Below are positions 44,940 through 56,949 of a stretch of DNA of 64,000 nt, one piece after another (the stretch's first letter is position 1; each line of letters starts with the position of its first letter). Origin of the DNA: Lophium mytilinum (taxonomy: Eukaryota > Ascomycota > Dothideomycetes > Mytilinidiales > Mytilinidiaceae); the NCBI GenBank assembly GCA_010093605.1, contig MU004196.1:336255-400254 (forward strand), written 5' to 3'. Made by a program: the position numbers and the translations under genes. The notes under the pieces are model-generated. The model made no database searches. It worked only from the letters and a program-made list of their open reading frames with translations, and was not told where the DNA came from.

Positions 44940-46482
44940 TTACCACTCCATGCCCCCTTTCTCGCCGTCCCCTCCGACAGCGCAGGCGGTCGGCATACCT
45001 CCGCCAGCGAGATCTTCGAGTTCTTTGCAGACTACAACGCATTAGTATATCTCTTTTTCCCCTTACTGAATCGATGAATCGAGTAGGTAGATCACATACC
45101 TTGCTCCCCCTTCATAAACTCCACGCTGCGCCCCTCTCGTCTACTCCCCGGCATAATCTCCACCCCCCTCATCCTCTCCTCCCTCAAATGCTCCCTCAGC
45201 ATCGGCAAGAACTCGTTTTGCTTGCTCAACGGCCCGCTCTCCACCACCACGTAGCTAGACTCCAGTCCCCGAACCCAGGCCGCGACGCCCTGCTCCAGCT
45301 GCTCGAGCTGCGCTTGGGAAGGCGCAGGGGCGAAGGAGGACGCGGCGCTGTACACGTCGCAGCGCACCGCCGTCCTCGCCGCGCTGAGCGGGAACGCCGT
45401 GATGCATAACCACAAGCTCGAGCCTGGAAGCATCTTGAGCGTCGTGATAGGGGAGACATTCAGCGACGTAGGCGTCTCGCTCCCGCCGGCATTGGCGCCC
45501 TTGGGAGCGCTTTTCCTAGCGCTGCCGACGAGCAGACGCAGGTACGCTCGCAAGCCAGCAGCGGCCGCCGACGATGCGCTCGGCGCCTCTTGCAGCGCGA
45601 GCGTGCTGATAGGTTGTTGGGCTGCGATTGTGGGTGTTAGCAAGCGGGCCGTGATCGGTGGAGATGCATGGCGCAGCGTGGAGATCGGAGGTCAGGAAAA
45701 CCCCAGCAAACAACGCCCCAGTAACCGGGATCGCGGGACTAGGAAACGGCGACGGTTGGGAAAGCTTGTCTTGACTTGACTTGACTGGACTGGACTGGAC
45801 TGGACTCGACTCGACTTACCGGCTACCTTCCAATTGAAGTCGCCCTTCAGGTCCCACCCGGTAATCCACGAACCGCGAGCGTGGATACCATGCTCTGCGG
45901 CGAACGCGACCACGGAGGCGCAGCTGGGCGGCTCGAGGTTCAGGCCGGCGTCGAGGTTGACGTGGATGAAGCCTCCCTTGTCAGTGCACGTGTGGATAGC
46001 AAAGAGGCTGTTTTGGGTCTTGTCGAAGCCATCGATGCCGTCGAATTGGGGTGCTTTCAAGAGCTTGCCCTTGGTGTCGTAGCTCCAGCCATGGTACTTG
46101 CAGCCTAGCACCAGCGAAGAGCCAGCGGTCTTCTTAGTGACTGTGTACGCGCGATGGCGGCACACATTGTGGAAAGCACGTGCGATGTTGTCTTTGCCCA
46201 ATATGATGAATATTGGGAATGTAGCGAGCTCCATCGCGACGTAGTCGCCAGGCTTGGTGAAGCGGCTGCGATGCGCAACGCAAATCCATGTCTAGAAGGT
46301 TTAGTCAGGTACAAGATGGAGAAGGAGTCCAATCACAGCGGTACCTTGCTGAAGATGGCCCGTCTCTCGAGGAGGAACAGTTTGTCGTCGTCGTCGAAGA
46401 CGTCGACTTCTTTGGATACCTCCAATACGTCCAGTGAATCAATGCGCTGCCTCGCGAAGACGGGTACCTCTGGCGGACTCAT
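44940..46482 (-). CDS. Rieske [2Fe-2S] protein lacking the mononuclear-iron site
   Basis: Resembles the Rieske ring-hydroxylating/choline-monooxygenase family. Exons 46482-46345, 46291-45820, 45621-45100 and 45031-44940; 407 residues, all phases consistent. Start (LFLLERRAIFSKTWICVAHRSRF) and cluster ligands are textbook: Cys90-x-His92 in CRHRAY and Cys110-x2-His113 in CKYHGWSYD. It then reads GGFIHVNLDAG and FNWKVA. At that point full-length family members have the iron-binding D/E..H..H segment; here the protein continues with an Ala/Ser-rich stretch (SASSAAAAG) and a different C-terminal part (SPITTLKMLPGSSLW, RTAVRCDVYS). So it can carry electrons but should not bind the catalytic iron. 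The 198-nt intron holds GGACT repeats. Its upstream neighbour has the missing half. Confidence 0.75.
45774..45815. repeat. Pentanucleotide repeat (GACTT/GACTG/GACTC) in an intron
   Basis: About eight consecutive five-base units inside intron 2 of the Rieske gene, directly next to its 5' splice site. Confidence 0.75.
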
Positions 46483-47125
46483 ATTGGATGGGATCGAGAT
46501 GTGAGGTCGAGGAGCTTCTAGGATAAGACTAGAAAAGCCGTGGGGGGTGCCGGCGTCGTCGTATGTGAGCTATCACATTCACGTTGGGGGGAGGGGAGAG
46601 ATGGAACAGCACAATGGCTGAAGCCGAGTCCTCTGACCCCATTTCAATGGCTGCGAGGGGTGCACAAGAGTGAGGTGCAGCGTGCCCAACGGACACCGCG
46701 TATGTTCTAGACTGTAGCGAGCAGGCGCTGATTGGACGGTAAGAGCGTGCTGGAGGCCGCCAGCCTGCACCGCGACGGTAACATGTTGTCACGAACAGAA
46801 ACACTGGTGTTGATGAGCGCTGGCGGTAGCAGGAACAGCAAGGTTCGCGATCCGTGATGCACCTTCGCCGTACTTCCCAATTCGGCCATAAAGTCCCGAC
46901 TGTCAGTGCCTTTATTGGCTGCTAGCTGTCGGCAGATAGACGATCGGCACGGCAATGATGCATAATACGTCCGATCTCATGGGGATAGATTGCTACGCAT
47001 GTCGAGTATCGAGATATGTGCTTTGAACCGAAACATCCGAGCGGGGCGGCTGCCACGACACGGACACCCACCTGCCGATCCCAGTCTGCATGGCTTTGGA
47101 AAGGGACGGCCTGCATTTCGAACCC
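46483..47125. other. Intergenic between the two Rieske-family genes
   Basis: A 643-bp spacer; promoter of the downstream Rieske gene. No coding remnant of a catalytic domain was seen in it on the minus strand. Confidence 0.5.
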
Positions 47126-48292
47126 TCAAGAACTCGCTGGGTCTACGAGGCCAGAGCGCGCCACGTGGTTGAGACTGGCAGCACCCTTCGCCTGCGGCCC
47201 GGGCCCCTTGTCCGTCTCATGCTGAGTGCACACTAGATCGAACACCCGCTGCTGGTAGACTTCATTGGCTAGTTAGTGCATGTGCCGACACTGTTGAGGA
47301 TGCGCACTTACAGACGACGCCCGTCTCCTTGATTGGATTGAGGATCCCCTCGGCGTAGACCCCCTTTTCGAGGTTCTCTTGGGCTTTCTCGCAGAGCTCG
47401 TAGTCTTCCATAGCAACTTGGCGGACGAATTTGAAATAGTGCTCGAATTTGTCACCATCTTTCTCGTGGTAGTAGTCGAACTCCATCCTGGTGACGCCCG
47501 GCTTATCTGTAGGGCAGACTCTGAACGAGGACATTCCTCCACCATATACATTCAAGGTGCAGTTGGGGAAGAAGTAGAGAAAGAGACCATCGTTTGGCTT
47601 CTTAGGATCAGCTATGTGCTGAGAGAAGTTCTTGTGGTTATACACCGTGTAGAACGTTGGCGGGTAATACACCGAGAACGACGGATGAGTGTATTGGCAG
47701 TGGAGACACTCTTGATACCCATCCACCCTACTGTGCGTTAGTGGATTGTTTGTTAGAATAGCAAGGGGTCTCCTTACATCGTCTTCCAGTTGAAGTTCCC
47801 CTCATACTTGATGCTGCGGCGGTATGGCAGTTTCGTAAAATCCACCCTCTTTAGCAAGCTCTCGAGGTCTGGAAAAAAGTCTTCAAACGCGGGTGCGTTG
47901 TCAGAAATCGTCGTGAATAGGAGGCCCGTCACGGTCAAGTGGCTTCTCAATTCTTTGCCCTAGTCATAGTCAAGAACATTCCCTCTCAGAGCATATCGCG
48001 AAAGCCACTAACTTCGGCAGCTGAATAGACCTTGATATGTCGTGGGTCGTCGGAGTTTCGAGTAACGATGAGCTTGACCTGGGCCATCTCATAGTCGACC
48101 TTCTCCCCAACGACCTGGAAGCGAGTTACAGGCCCCAGAAGATACCATGCCTCGACCTAGTTAGCCCCAGAGCTCAAGCGGCGGCTGCTCCCTTCGACGG
48201 CGTACCTTCAGAAACACGGCACGACGCTCAAGCTGATACAGCGGCAGGCTACAGTACCAGGACGCAGGGAGAGTTCTCGTGAGCGAAGACAT
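47126..48292 (-). CDS. Ring-hydroxylase-type catalytic domain lacking the Rieske cluster ligands
   Basis: Same broad family as the downstream gene, in tandem on the same strand. Exons 48292-48206, 48156-48013, 47959-47778, 47727-47312 and 47268-47126; 323 residues. The N-terminus TLPASWYCSLPLYQLERRAV is the normal family start. Where CxH...CxxH should be, the protein passes from IKVYSAAE straight to GKELRSHLTVTGLLF, about 65 residues shorter, with no Cys-His pair. The catalytic part is complete: FNWKTMVDGYQECLH with His147 and His152 (CLHCQYTHP) and a plausible third ligand Asp246 (VAMEDYELCEKAQ). NHKNFSQHIADP and LFLYFFPNCTLNVYGGG are also intact. It needs an electron donor other than its own Rieske centre. 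Confidence 0.75.
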
Positions 48293-51216
48293 GGTAACAT
48301 ATGAAGATATTTTCAGGCGCCTAAAAGCGAGTATGCGCTCGATTTTCGAGATTGAAGAGACAAGAGTCGCTATCGTTATGTTGATGAGACGGCCCTTGAT
48401 GAGTTCCATCAGTGACGAAACCGGATGGGGATAAAACGTCCAGTAGTAGCTCCGCATTCAACGCCAGCGCTGTAAGCGTCTTACCATTGGAGTCCTCGGG
48501 AGCGCAGTAGATCGAATTGGAGACTCTTAGAGTCGGCTATGATGCTGATCGCGTCACGAAATGGTTGCCACGAGATGCCTTGTGCACCATCCTACTGCAG
48601 CTGATAGGGCTAGTGCGATTTGGCGTTGATATATTACGGCACTCGAGCTCCAGATAGATGAGTCTATTGGGCCATACCGGCTGTTCGAAATCGAGGGTTT
48701 TGCTAACCGGTACGCTAAGCGCGGGATGCCTTAGAATGGGGTGAGGTCTGGGGCTTATCGTAGAAGCTCCAGAATGCAGACTGTGGGTCCTCTCCACCAT
48801 GGTTCCCACGATACCTACCATCGCAGTCGGTTCTAGGAACACAGTCGAGCCTTGCGAACGAGAGGCTTTGGATCTGCTCCGCCATACACAATTGGCTTGT
48901 CAGAAACAGCTGGAGATGCTCGGATGAGATCTGGGTTGGATGTACGATGGGCCAATGTCGCGGGGCAGAGCAGCTGTGGCTGTCAGGCGAGTGCAGTCCG
49001 CTCAGCTATAGGCCAGCTTTGGGGTCCCGAGGACGGGACTGCATCTGGTGCGTCTCAGGGAGCGAGGTGAGGTTGGTCCCCTTGGTCGACGCGGGTGTTG
49101 GGCCCTTCCTGTGTAGCCGATTACTCAGCAGCTTCCGTGTATATCTTGCCTTCTCCCGGCCTAGCAAGCTTCATCGCCTGAACAACACCACCACAGCGCC
49201 ACTATTCTGTCAGTGCCACTCAGTTCAATTACAATATTCTCTTCCAGCATACCGATTTCTCACGCCGGGCGGCAGATCCCGGACACGATGACGCCTGACG
49301 CTGCGTCTCGCTCGCTGGTTGGGTGCTCACCATGCCGTCTGGCGCCCAAAAGTGACACGAGCTGAAGAATCGCACGAGAAAAGAAAGCTCCGCACGCCCC
49401 GCACCCGCTGCTCCTTGCGTTCGTCAACAGTTACACTAGCCCGCATGTCCGCACATATATCGGGGCCTCAGGGCTCATAATGGTCCGTTTCTGGGTTCCA
49501 ATTGCCCTCGCGCTGGGCCTCGTCTATGTCGATCTTTTTTCTGGCTGCAGCAGCCCGTTCTCGAAACTCATCCTAACGCTGATCCATGCCGTGCACGCAG
49601 ACAGCTGCACTAACAACTTGACGATATCTGTTCCATGGTGCGCTATTCGACAGCCCTTCTTCCGAACGAGACCCGCAGTATGTCATTGAATAGTGTTACT
49701 AAGTTAAGAATCACCGCCACACCGGGGACCTTGTCACCCCTGACTCCACGTAATCCAATAGGAACGCTTCCCATCGCCTCGTAGACGGTTCGCCGTCTTT
49801 TCAAAAAGGACTTTCGGAAACGGGACGGGCCCGTAGCTCCACGTCTAGCCTCCACCAACGTCTACCCCCGTCCAATGACGCTTCGTACCGTGCATTGATC
49901 CCGAGATCCAGCAGAGCAGCTCCCCTCATCCATAGAGTGCCAGTCCAATGGCAGTCAACCACTAGAGTAATTCATTGCCAGTATGGGATTGGCTTCGGAG
50001 AATCTCCCGTTGTCACTTTACCTCAACATTATGGCATCCGAAGACACTGTCTGTGTAAATGCCAAGCATGCAAAGGTAGGTAGCTAGTGCCCAAGTGGCG
50101 GGCACTTTCTACCATATTTCGGACTAGAGCACAATAGAGTCATAGTCAGTCGTACAGTAGATCCTTCCACCGCTAGGCGTCCCGAAATCGGAGGCCCAGG
50201 TACTTCATATGCAAGGCTGGTTGCATGATACATACATTAGTGCTCCGGGAACCTTTACCGCACCTACTAACGGCTAATAGCGTGGAATCAATTCTCTCCT
50301 CGAGAATTCCATATCCAAGACGCGTATCCGGCGAACTGATTGGCAACCACGTGTCTGCCAAGAAGATTCGCGCCCCAAGTAACTCCTGGATCTGAAGTAC
50401 CAACCCGAATTAGCCTTCCTCTCCCTGCCGACTTTCTAGCCACTAACCGATACCACAAGACACGGGACCAAGCCCTTCGACTACCATAGACTGCCCTCCA
50501 ATGGACCTTCTCAATGCCCCCACGTCGATCATTCATGGTCGTTTTTACCTTCACAAGAAGTGCAATCCGGAGACCCACTGTTATGAAGCCCGACTACCAG
50601 GAACATCATCTCACTTCAATTTCTGCAAGCCGTATCACCATCCACCCATGCTATCACAAAGCCCCAGCGCTGTGGACTACGGTGAGAGCGGCTGCTTGTC
50701 AATCTCCCAACCCGCAATTACACGACCGACGGCTTGCTCGAGACGTGTGTGGTGATAGGTTCCACGTTGGCGTAGTTGCACAGGCACCTTGATGGTCGCA
50801 GTCTTGCCGTCAAGCAGCGCGAGATGATATTCCGATAAAGGACAGGGAACATCCTCGCCGAGGAAGGCCAGCGCACTGTGGTAAACCTTATGATATCGTT
50901 GGGATGGAAGAAGGGACTACAACATGTCATGTGAACGTAAAATGTAGTGTTGAGGTTGGAAGCGGTCAGCTGTGCGACTGTTACAGAGCCCGAGGTGAGG
51001 CTTGTGACGCGCTTCGTGTAAGTGAGGCGCGTGCCAGATTCGATGCTCGATGCTTGCGACGCCAACGAAAACGAGAGGGAAAAGAACGGGTGGCGGGAGA
51101 ATGAGTCCTAAAAATTGGAAGAACTGCGCATTGAAGACTGTGATATGGGTAAAAATCAACTACGGCATCGCACAATCAAAGGAATTGTCGATCTTTGTCC
51201 TTCCAATACCCGATGC
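48293..51216. other. Long gene-poor stretch
   Basis: 2.9 kb without a supported gene. A 69-residue frame at 49480-49689 (+) starts with a hydrophobic stretch (FWVPIALALGLVYV) and could be a tiny secreted or membrane peptide, but has nothing else in its favour. No repeats recognised. Confidence 0.4.
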
Positions 51217-53466
51217 CTAAGACCACGCCCTCTCAGTCCCGACAGGCACAATACCATACTTCTCCATCCCTTCCACCATCAACGCTTCACTCGCAACCCC
51301 TTCGTCGCAAATCTCCTCTTGCCGCATGCACAACTCAACTGCAAGATCATAAAACGCGTCTACAAGCCCCGCTTTCTCAATAGCCTCCCACCTCTCATAG
51401 CCCCTATCCCTATCCTCCTCCGGCGTCCTAAGCTGCGAGAACCCCTCCACCGTCTCCCCCTTTCCCCCACCTAGCGCACCCCCAAATACCATAACCTTGC
51501 CACCCTCTTCAAAGCTCCTCCACGGGCTTTTCCCATTCGCGAACTCCACCCAACACTTACTCATAAACTCGCTCACCCGCTGATGCTTCTCAGGCAACTG
51601 CTTCTTCAGCAGACCCCACACATACACATTATCCAGACTATGATGCGCCAGTCCCCCCCACTCATTCCGAAACGGACTCGGCACGTCGAAATGATACCCT
51701 AGCAGCCGCGGCTGCGCCCGCAGCGCCTTGAAGTTGACGAGCGTGTACAGCGCGTCCGTCGTCATGCGCTCCGTGGCCCAAAACAGGTCGTTCTGGCTCA
51801 TATCGTCCCGTAACCCATACAGCTCGATGATAGTCTGTGCTGCCGTTGCAGGGTACACGGCTTTCGAGTACCGTCGGTGCGGGCGCGAGGGGTTGAGCAC
51901 ATGGCGGATTTTGGAAAGTAGGGCGCGGGGTGGGAGGGAGCGGAAGGCTTTGTTCCAGATTACGCACTCGTTGCGCACGTCGCCGAGCATGACGGCTTCG
52001 CACCACGAGGGGAGTTTGAAGTCGGCATACTGGGAGTACGTGGGCATTGGGCCGTTGATGAGCACGCCGTCGTCGCAGGGGGAGAGGGTGATGACGGGGG
52101 TGACGAGGACGGGGACCATGGCGGCGGTGAGTTCTTTCTCTGGCGTTTCGATGAGGCGTTGAAGGCGTTCGCGCGGGGAGAGGGAAGACGGGATTGAGAG
52201 GTGGGTGAGGGTTTTGTTGTAGATGGATTGGTACTGCGAGGGGGTGAGGACGCCGCAGAGGGGGAGCAGGCCTGACTGGATTATGGTGCGGGAGAAGAGC
52301 TTCTCGCCGCGCAGGAGGTGGATATTCGCCGATACTAGCAGTGGCGTTAGCCTCGTCTTCCTATGTCTATTCTAGAGACTGAGAAAGTGAAAGTCGAGAA
52401 GTGAGTTTGGGATAGGGAACATGGCATACCTCCGCCAGCCGACTGCCCGAATAAAGTCGCGCGTGCGGGATCTCCCCCGAATCCTGAGATGAACCGCTGC
52501 ACCCACCGCAACGCCTCCACCTGGTCCCAGATCCCGTAGTTGCCGACCCCGTCCTCTCCGTGCTCTTTATTATACTCTTTGATTTCCTCGCTGGCTAGAA
52601 ATCCAAACAGCCCTAACCTGAAATTGATAGATATGATGATTGTAGGCATTTCGAGGTTCGCGGATATCTCAGAGAGCACGCGGCCGTCGTAGATCGCTGC
52701 ACCGCCCGCGGCGTAGACGAAGGCGCCGCCGTGGAGGAAGAGCATTACGGGGTACTTTTGAGGGGCGGAGGTGGGAGTAGGTGGAGAAGGGACGGAGATG
52801 TTCAGGGAAAGGCAGTCAGTGGAAGAGGTGGTGGGGGTGTCGGAGAGCCAGGGGCGGGATGGGTTGGGAATGGGGTAGAAGTCGCGGGGGGGTTGGGAGG
52901 GGAAGGGGCTTAGTTTTGTTAGTGGGAGTAGATGGTTGGAGGCGTTAAGATGGGTAGGGACGAATGTGTATAGAAGTAAAATAAAGTAAGTAAATTAAAG
53001 TGAGTAAGTTAAAGTGAGTGAGTTGAAGTGAGTGAGTTGAAGTGAGTAAGTTGAAGTGAGTGAGTTGAAGTGAGTGAGTTGAAGTGAGTGAGTTGAAGTG
53101 AGTGAGTTAAAGTGAGTGAGTTGAAGTGAGTGAGTTGAAGTGAGTGAGTTAAAGTGCGAACTAAGGAGTATGAAATGAGATGTGTGAATTAAGGCGTGCG
53201 GAGGGGCAGGAGGCGGTTCGTAAGGCTTTGAGCGATGAGAGATATGTTATGAGAACAACTCACCCGACCTTGGTCCCATCCCATTTCTTCTCTGGCCATG
53301 GTACTACTGCTGGCTGAGGTCGTCGAAAGCGCCCTGGGACTGTAGCATAGGGGATGCCCATGTACTGGGTGCTCTTGCCATCGAAGCAGAGGCCGGTGAT
53401 CTCGCCTAGCTCAGGGATATCGATAGACACTTTTGTGACTACTTTTACGTCTTCTGCGGATGTCAT
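51217..53466 (-). CDS. Type B carboxylesterase/lipase family protein
   Basis: Alpha/beta-hydrolase that cleaves carboxylic esters. Exons 53466-53264, 52908-52430 and 52334-51217; 599 residues, in the normal range. Features in order: IPYATVPGRFRRPQP near residue 40-55; PVMLFLHGGAFVYAAGG (oxyanion-hole HGG); DQVEALRWVQRFISGFGGDP; the nucleophile elbow FGQSAGG with Ser near residue 224; and LAHHSLDNVYVWG carrying the likely catalytic His. There is no N-terminal signal peptide, so the enzyme is probably intracellular, unlike many fungal secreted lipases. The catalytic acid lies in the central part and I cannot fix it. The first intron is 355 nt and contains a 14-bp minisatellite. Confidence 0.85.
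52994..53155. repeat. 14-bp minisatellite (GAAGTGAGTGAGTT), ~11-12 copies
   Basis: Tandem units with a few single-base variants, wholly inside intron 1 of the carboxylesterase gene. Confidence 0.9.
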
Positions 53467-54363
53467 GGTGACTCAACGAGAACAATGCTAAGAATGAACG
53501 GCAAATGGACAGATCAAAGACCGAATGGATGGATCTGAAGGTCTAGCAGAGATGAACAGTTTTTTCTTGTTCTTTTATGGTGAGCCCGACTCCCGTTGTA
53601 GAACCGGCTCCTACTTCCGATCCATACATACTGCTTCTGATGTTCCATAGTTGAGACCGCAATGGATACCCGCAACGGTACAAGCAAACCTGTAAGACAG
53701 CTCCAAAATGAGGAGACGTGGAAACTGTGGAGGCGTTCACGAGAGCCCTGGCACACCTCTTATCGACGGACTCGTGGCGGGCTGGCGACACTAGCGTTCG
53801 CATTCGATGTCAGAATAGGGTATAGACTGCTAGACCCCTGCTAAAACACCCTCTCTGAACCCTGGATGCGTTATCCCACTGCTTGGCATGGTGTTGATCC
53901 GACGGGAAGTTGAAGCTGCTGAGACGACTGCCATGCGGATGGACGAGATGCGATGGGGCTGCTCATGATGATTAAAGATGGAACGGAGAGAAGCGACGGT
54001 TTAAAAATCGGTGTTGCTTCCACCTGCGGCCCGTGGTACTTCTCCTGACTCCCTTTCCCCTTCCAAACCTCTCCCCTCCTTTGCCATTCACGCAGCTCTC
54101 CAGATGCGCGCTTAGGCCTCCAGTTCAACTTTAGATTCCGCTGCTACCAACCACGATGGATGTCAATTCACCCCCAACCGCTAGAGGGCAATACCAAGCT
54201 TCTGCTAACGCCCTGACTCGCCTCGGGCCGGACCCAGCCCTATGCCCTGCCGCCGCCTATCACCGCAGGACCCGCACTTCTGAAGCCTGAACAACTCATA
54301 CGCAGCTGCGATTCATCTCTAGGACCTAGCCATCAACTTCCCGATGATTTGGCCGGATTGAAG
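53467..54363. other. Intergenic, divergent promoters
   Basis: The carboxylesterase and the Zn2Cys6 regulator diverge from here, an arrangement that would let them share control. No gene recognised. Confidence 0.45.
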
Positions 54364-56576
54364 ATGCAGTCACAGGAACGGGCTCCGATGAGGCGGGCGA
54401 AGAAGTCTAGGAATGGCTGTGCTAGGTGCAAAGGCCAGCGTGTGAGTCGGAGAACCGCCCCGACGAATTGCGACAGGAAGCTGACTTTTCATAGCTCAAG
54501 TGCGACGAAGCGAAGCCTGCCTGCGGACGATGTGTGCGTGTTGGAGTGCAATGCCCAGGATATGTGCAAAACCTGAAATGGTCTACCAAATATGAGGTCT
54601 TCAACTCGACTACCGGAGACGAGGCGGTCAAGAACGGACAAGACGGCGTCGAGGGCAACCGGCCTAAGCCACGGCTGGAGGAGCTGGATACACCTGTACA
54701 CGATGGAGGGCTGGACCTGGAATCGGGACAAACCCATACGTTTGACGGCGCATCCCCAGACGACGGAGATATACCGCTGGAGATGGGGCTGGGCATGGGC
54801 GTGCTGGACTTCAACTTCAATCGAATTTTCCCGGAGATGGACGACGAGTCGTTGGGATATAACGGATCGCTGAACTTTGATTTCGAACAGAGTATGATAG
54901 CATCATATTCCGCGCCCACACTCGCAACAGGTGCGAGGGTTTCACCTGCAGCCAATACGCATACAAAAAATCAAACACCAGATTCAAAGAGCACTACCGT
55001 AACCAAACCTCAAAAACGCCCAAAGGGACCGCCTTCTCCACCCTCCATATTCAATCTTCGCCAATCCGTCAAGATCCCCGTGGGCGCGGCTCTCAATGAT
55101 GTTTCTTCCATCCTGACCGAGTTCTACTTCAAAGAAACCGCTCAAGTCTTTTCTTGCTACGATAGTCCCATGAACCCATTTCGCAGCACTGTATCTCAGC
55201 TCTGGGGGAACTCAAAAGTCATATACTGCACCCTTCAAAGTATGGCAGCTGCCAGTCTTCTGGACAATTTTCCACATCTTGCACCAGTTGGCCGTCAACT
55301 CCGCGCTGAAGCCATGGCAGAACTTGATAAGACCCAAGACCAATTCGATCACAGATCGCTTCTCGCACTTTTGATGCTTGGTGGCACATCCTCGTGGCAT
55401 GACCCCAACGATCTCGGGCTGCCCTTCTTCAACCTCGCGCGCAAGCGCCTAGACTCTATGGCTGCCTCCGGGAAAATGCCAAAAGACGGGAATAACTACC
55501 GCTTCTTCGAAGAGGCCTTGATATATTGGGAGATGCTGTTATCTTATGTCGCAGACAACAACAGCCTGGACCCCATGCGTGAACCTCTCGAACCAAGCCC
55601 TTTCCAACCTTCACGTCAAGTCCCGCATCCCTGGACCGGCGTTGCCCGTGACTGTCAGTACGTGGTGCAAGAAGTCGGGCGTGTCATTCGGCAACAGCGG
55701 AAACTCGCACACTCGCGGTCTTTCACTACAGAAGCCCACATCTTGAAGCTACAGAAAGCTATGGCGCGTGCAAGCGAGCTTGAGCTTCAACTGCTAGAAT
55801 TCGGCTACCCAACCGAGCATGAAGTCGTGAGTCCTGAAGACCGCGAGACGCCGGTATGGCATCTTCTCAATCTCGCCGAGGTATATAGGAGAACAGGATT
55901 GGTGCAAATCTACCGCGTCTTCCCCGATCTTCTGATGCGCAGATTGCCCACATTGTCACCTCGAGACGAATTTGACCCCTTCTCACCCCCCTCATCAACC
56001 GACTTCTCCGAGAAAGACCAAGCCGATGAAGATAGAGAGAGGCGGAACGAGTGGCTCACCGTCTTTGCACTGGAAACCCTAGCTTTACTGAAGACAATAC
56101 CACTGGAATCTGGGACACGGGATTTCCAGCCTTTCTTACTGGTCGCGAGCTGCAGCGAGCTCAGATTCGAACCAGACCCCTTGCCGTCAACACCCATCGT
56201 CGATCCGGCTGCAGCGTTCGCGGCACAGTTTTCGGCACGATCGAGCAACGGCAGAATCTTGACCCCCCTAGCCGCCCACCCTAATGCCCCTAGCCACATC
56301 GGTGGGAACGGGAGTGGGGCCTCAGCTTACAACGGTGCCGACGTCCCGCTTTCCCTTCGCGCGGTCGAGGTTTCTCGTGCTCGCCAGCTTATCGAGGGCA
56401 GACTTACGAGTTTCCTGCATATCCTCCCGCCGAAGCCTATGCACGTGTGTCTTGATATAGTGAGGGCGACGTGGAGGAGGCTAGACGAGACGAAGAATCT
56501 CAAGGGAAGTGAGGCGGTGGATGTATATTGGATGGACGTCATGATTGAGAACGGGTGGGAAACAACGATGGGGTGA
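54364..56576 (+). CDS. Zn(II)2Cys6 transcription factor
   Basis: Fungal binuclear-cluster regulator, nuclear. Exons 54364-54441 and 54495-56576; 719 residues. The DNA-binding domain is split by the intron: Cys19-x2-Cys22-x6-Cys29-x6-Cys36-x2-Cys39-x6-Cys46, with basic residues before it (RRAKKSR). A linker with acidic patches follows. A regulatory middle region (SILTEFYFKETAQVFSCYD, LDNFPHLAPVGRQLRAEAM, LLALLMLGGTSSWHD, FLDSMAASG-like segments) matches the fungal-specific TF domain of the Fungal_trans_2 type (PF11951), as I judge it. A Pro/Ser-rich insertion lies near residue 560-610. Its head-to-head position with the carboxylesterase and nearness to the Rieske, P450 and permease genes make it the likely local regulator. 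Confidence 0.88.
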
Positions 56577-56949
56577 GTGAGTGGGCTGGATGTCGATCTC
56601 ACGGTGCCCTCGCGAATTAATTTTGGTCACGATTCTGGCGCTTTGGATAGCAGATTGAGGGTAAGCGGGTTTTGGTTGCAGGTGGGTCACGGTTCACGAC
56701 TAGCTATATTCAGTTTTAATACACGATTCTATGATGAGACCTTTACGATACTACTCTCTCCTTCATAGGTTGCTGTATATCCATTTCTCACTGTCCGCCG
56801 CAAACGTTGAAGCGTGGGCAATCAGACTACCTCCATCAACTACCTCATAGCTAGGGCCAGTGCGTCGAACGAGCAAGAGTAGAGCCCTAATAATGGTAGA
56901 TCATGTGCCTAGTACTGGTCACGCCGCGTACGTACTGATACCACCGAAC

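Noticed and set aside
49480-49689. 69-codon plus-strand frame with hydrophobic N-terminus
   Set aside because: Could be a tiny secreted peptide, but there is no second line of evidence; mentioned under the gene-poor stretch only.
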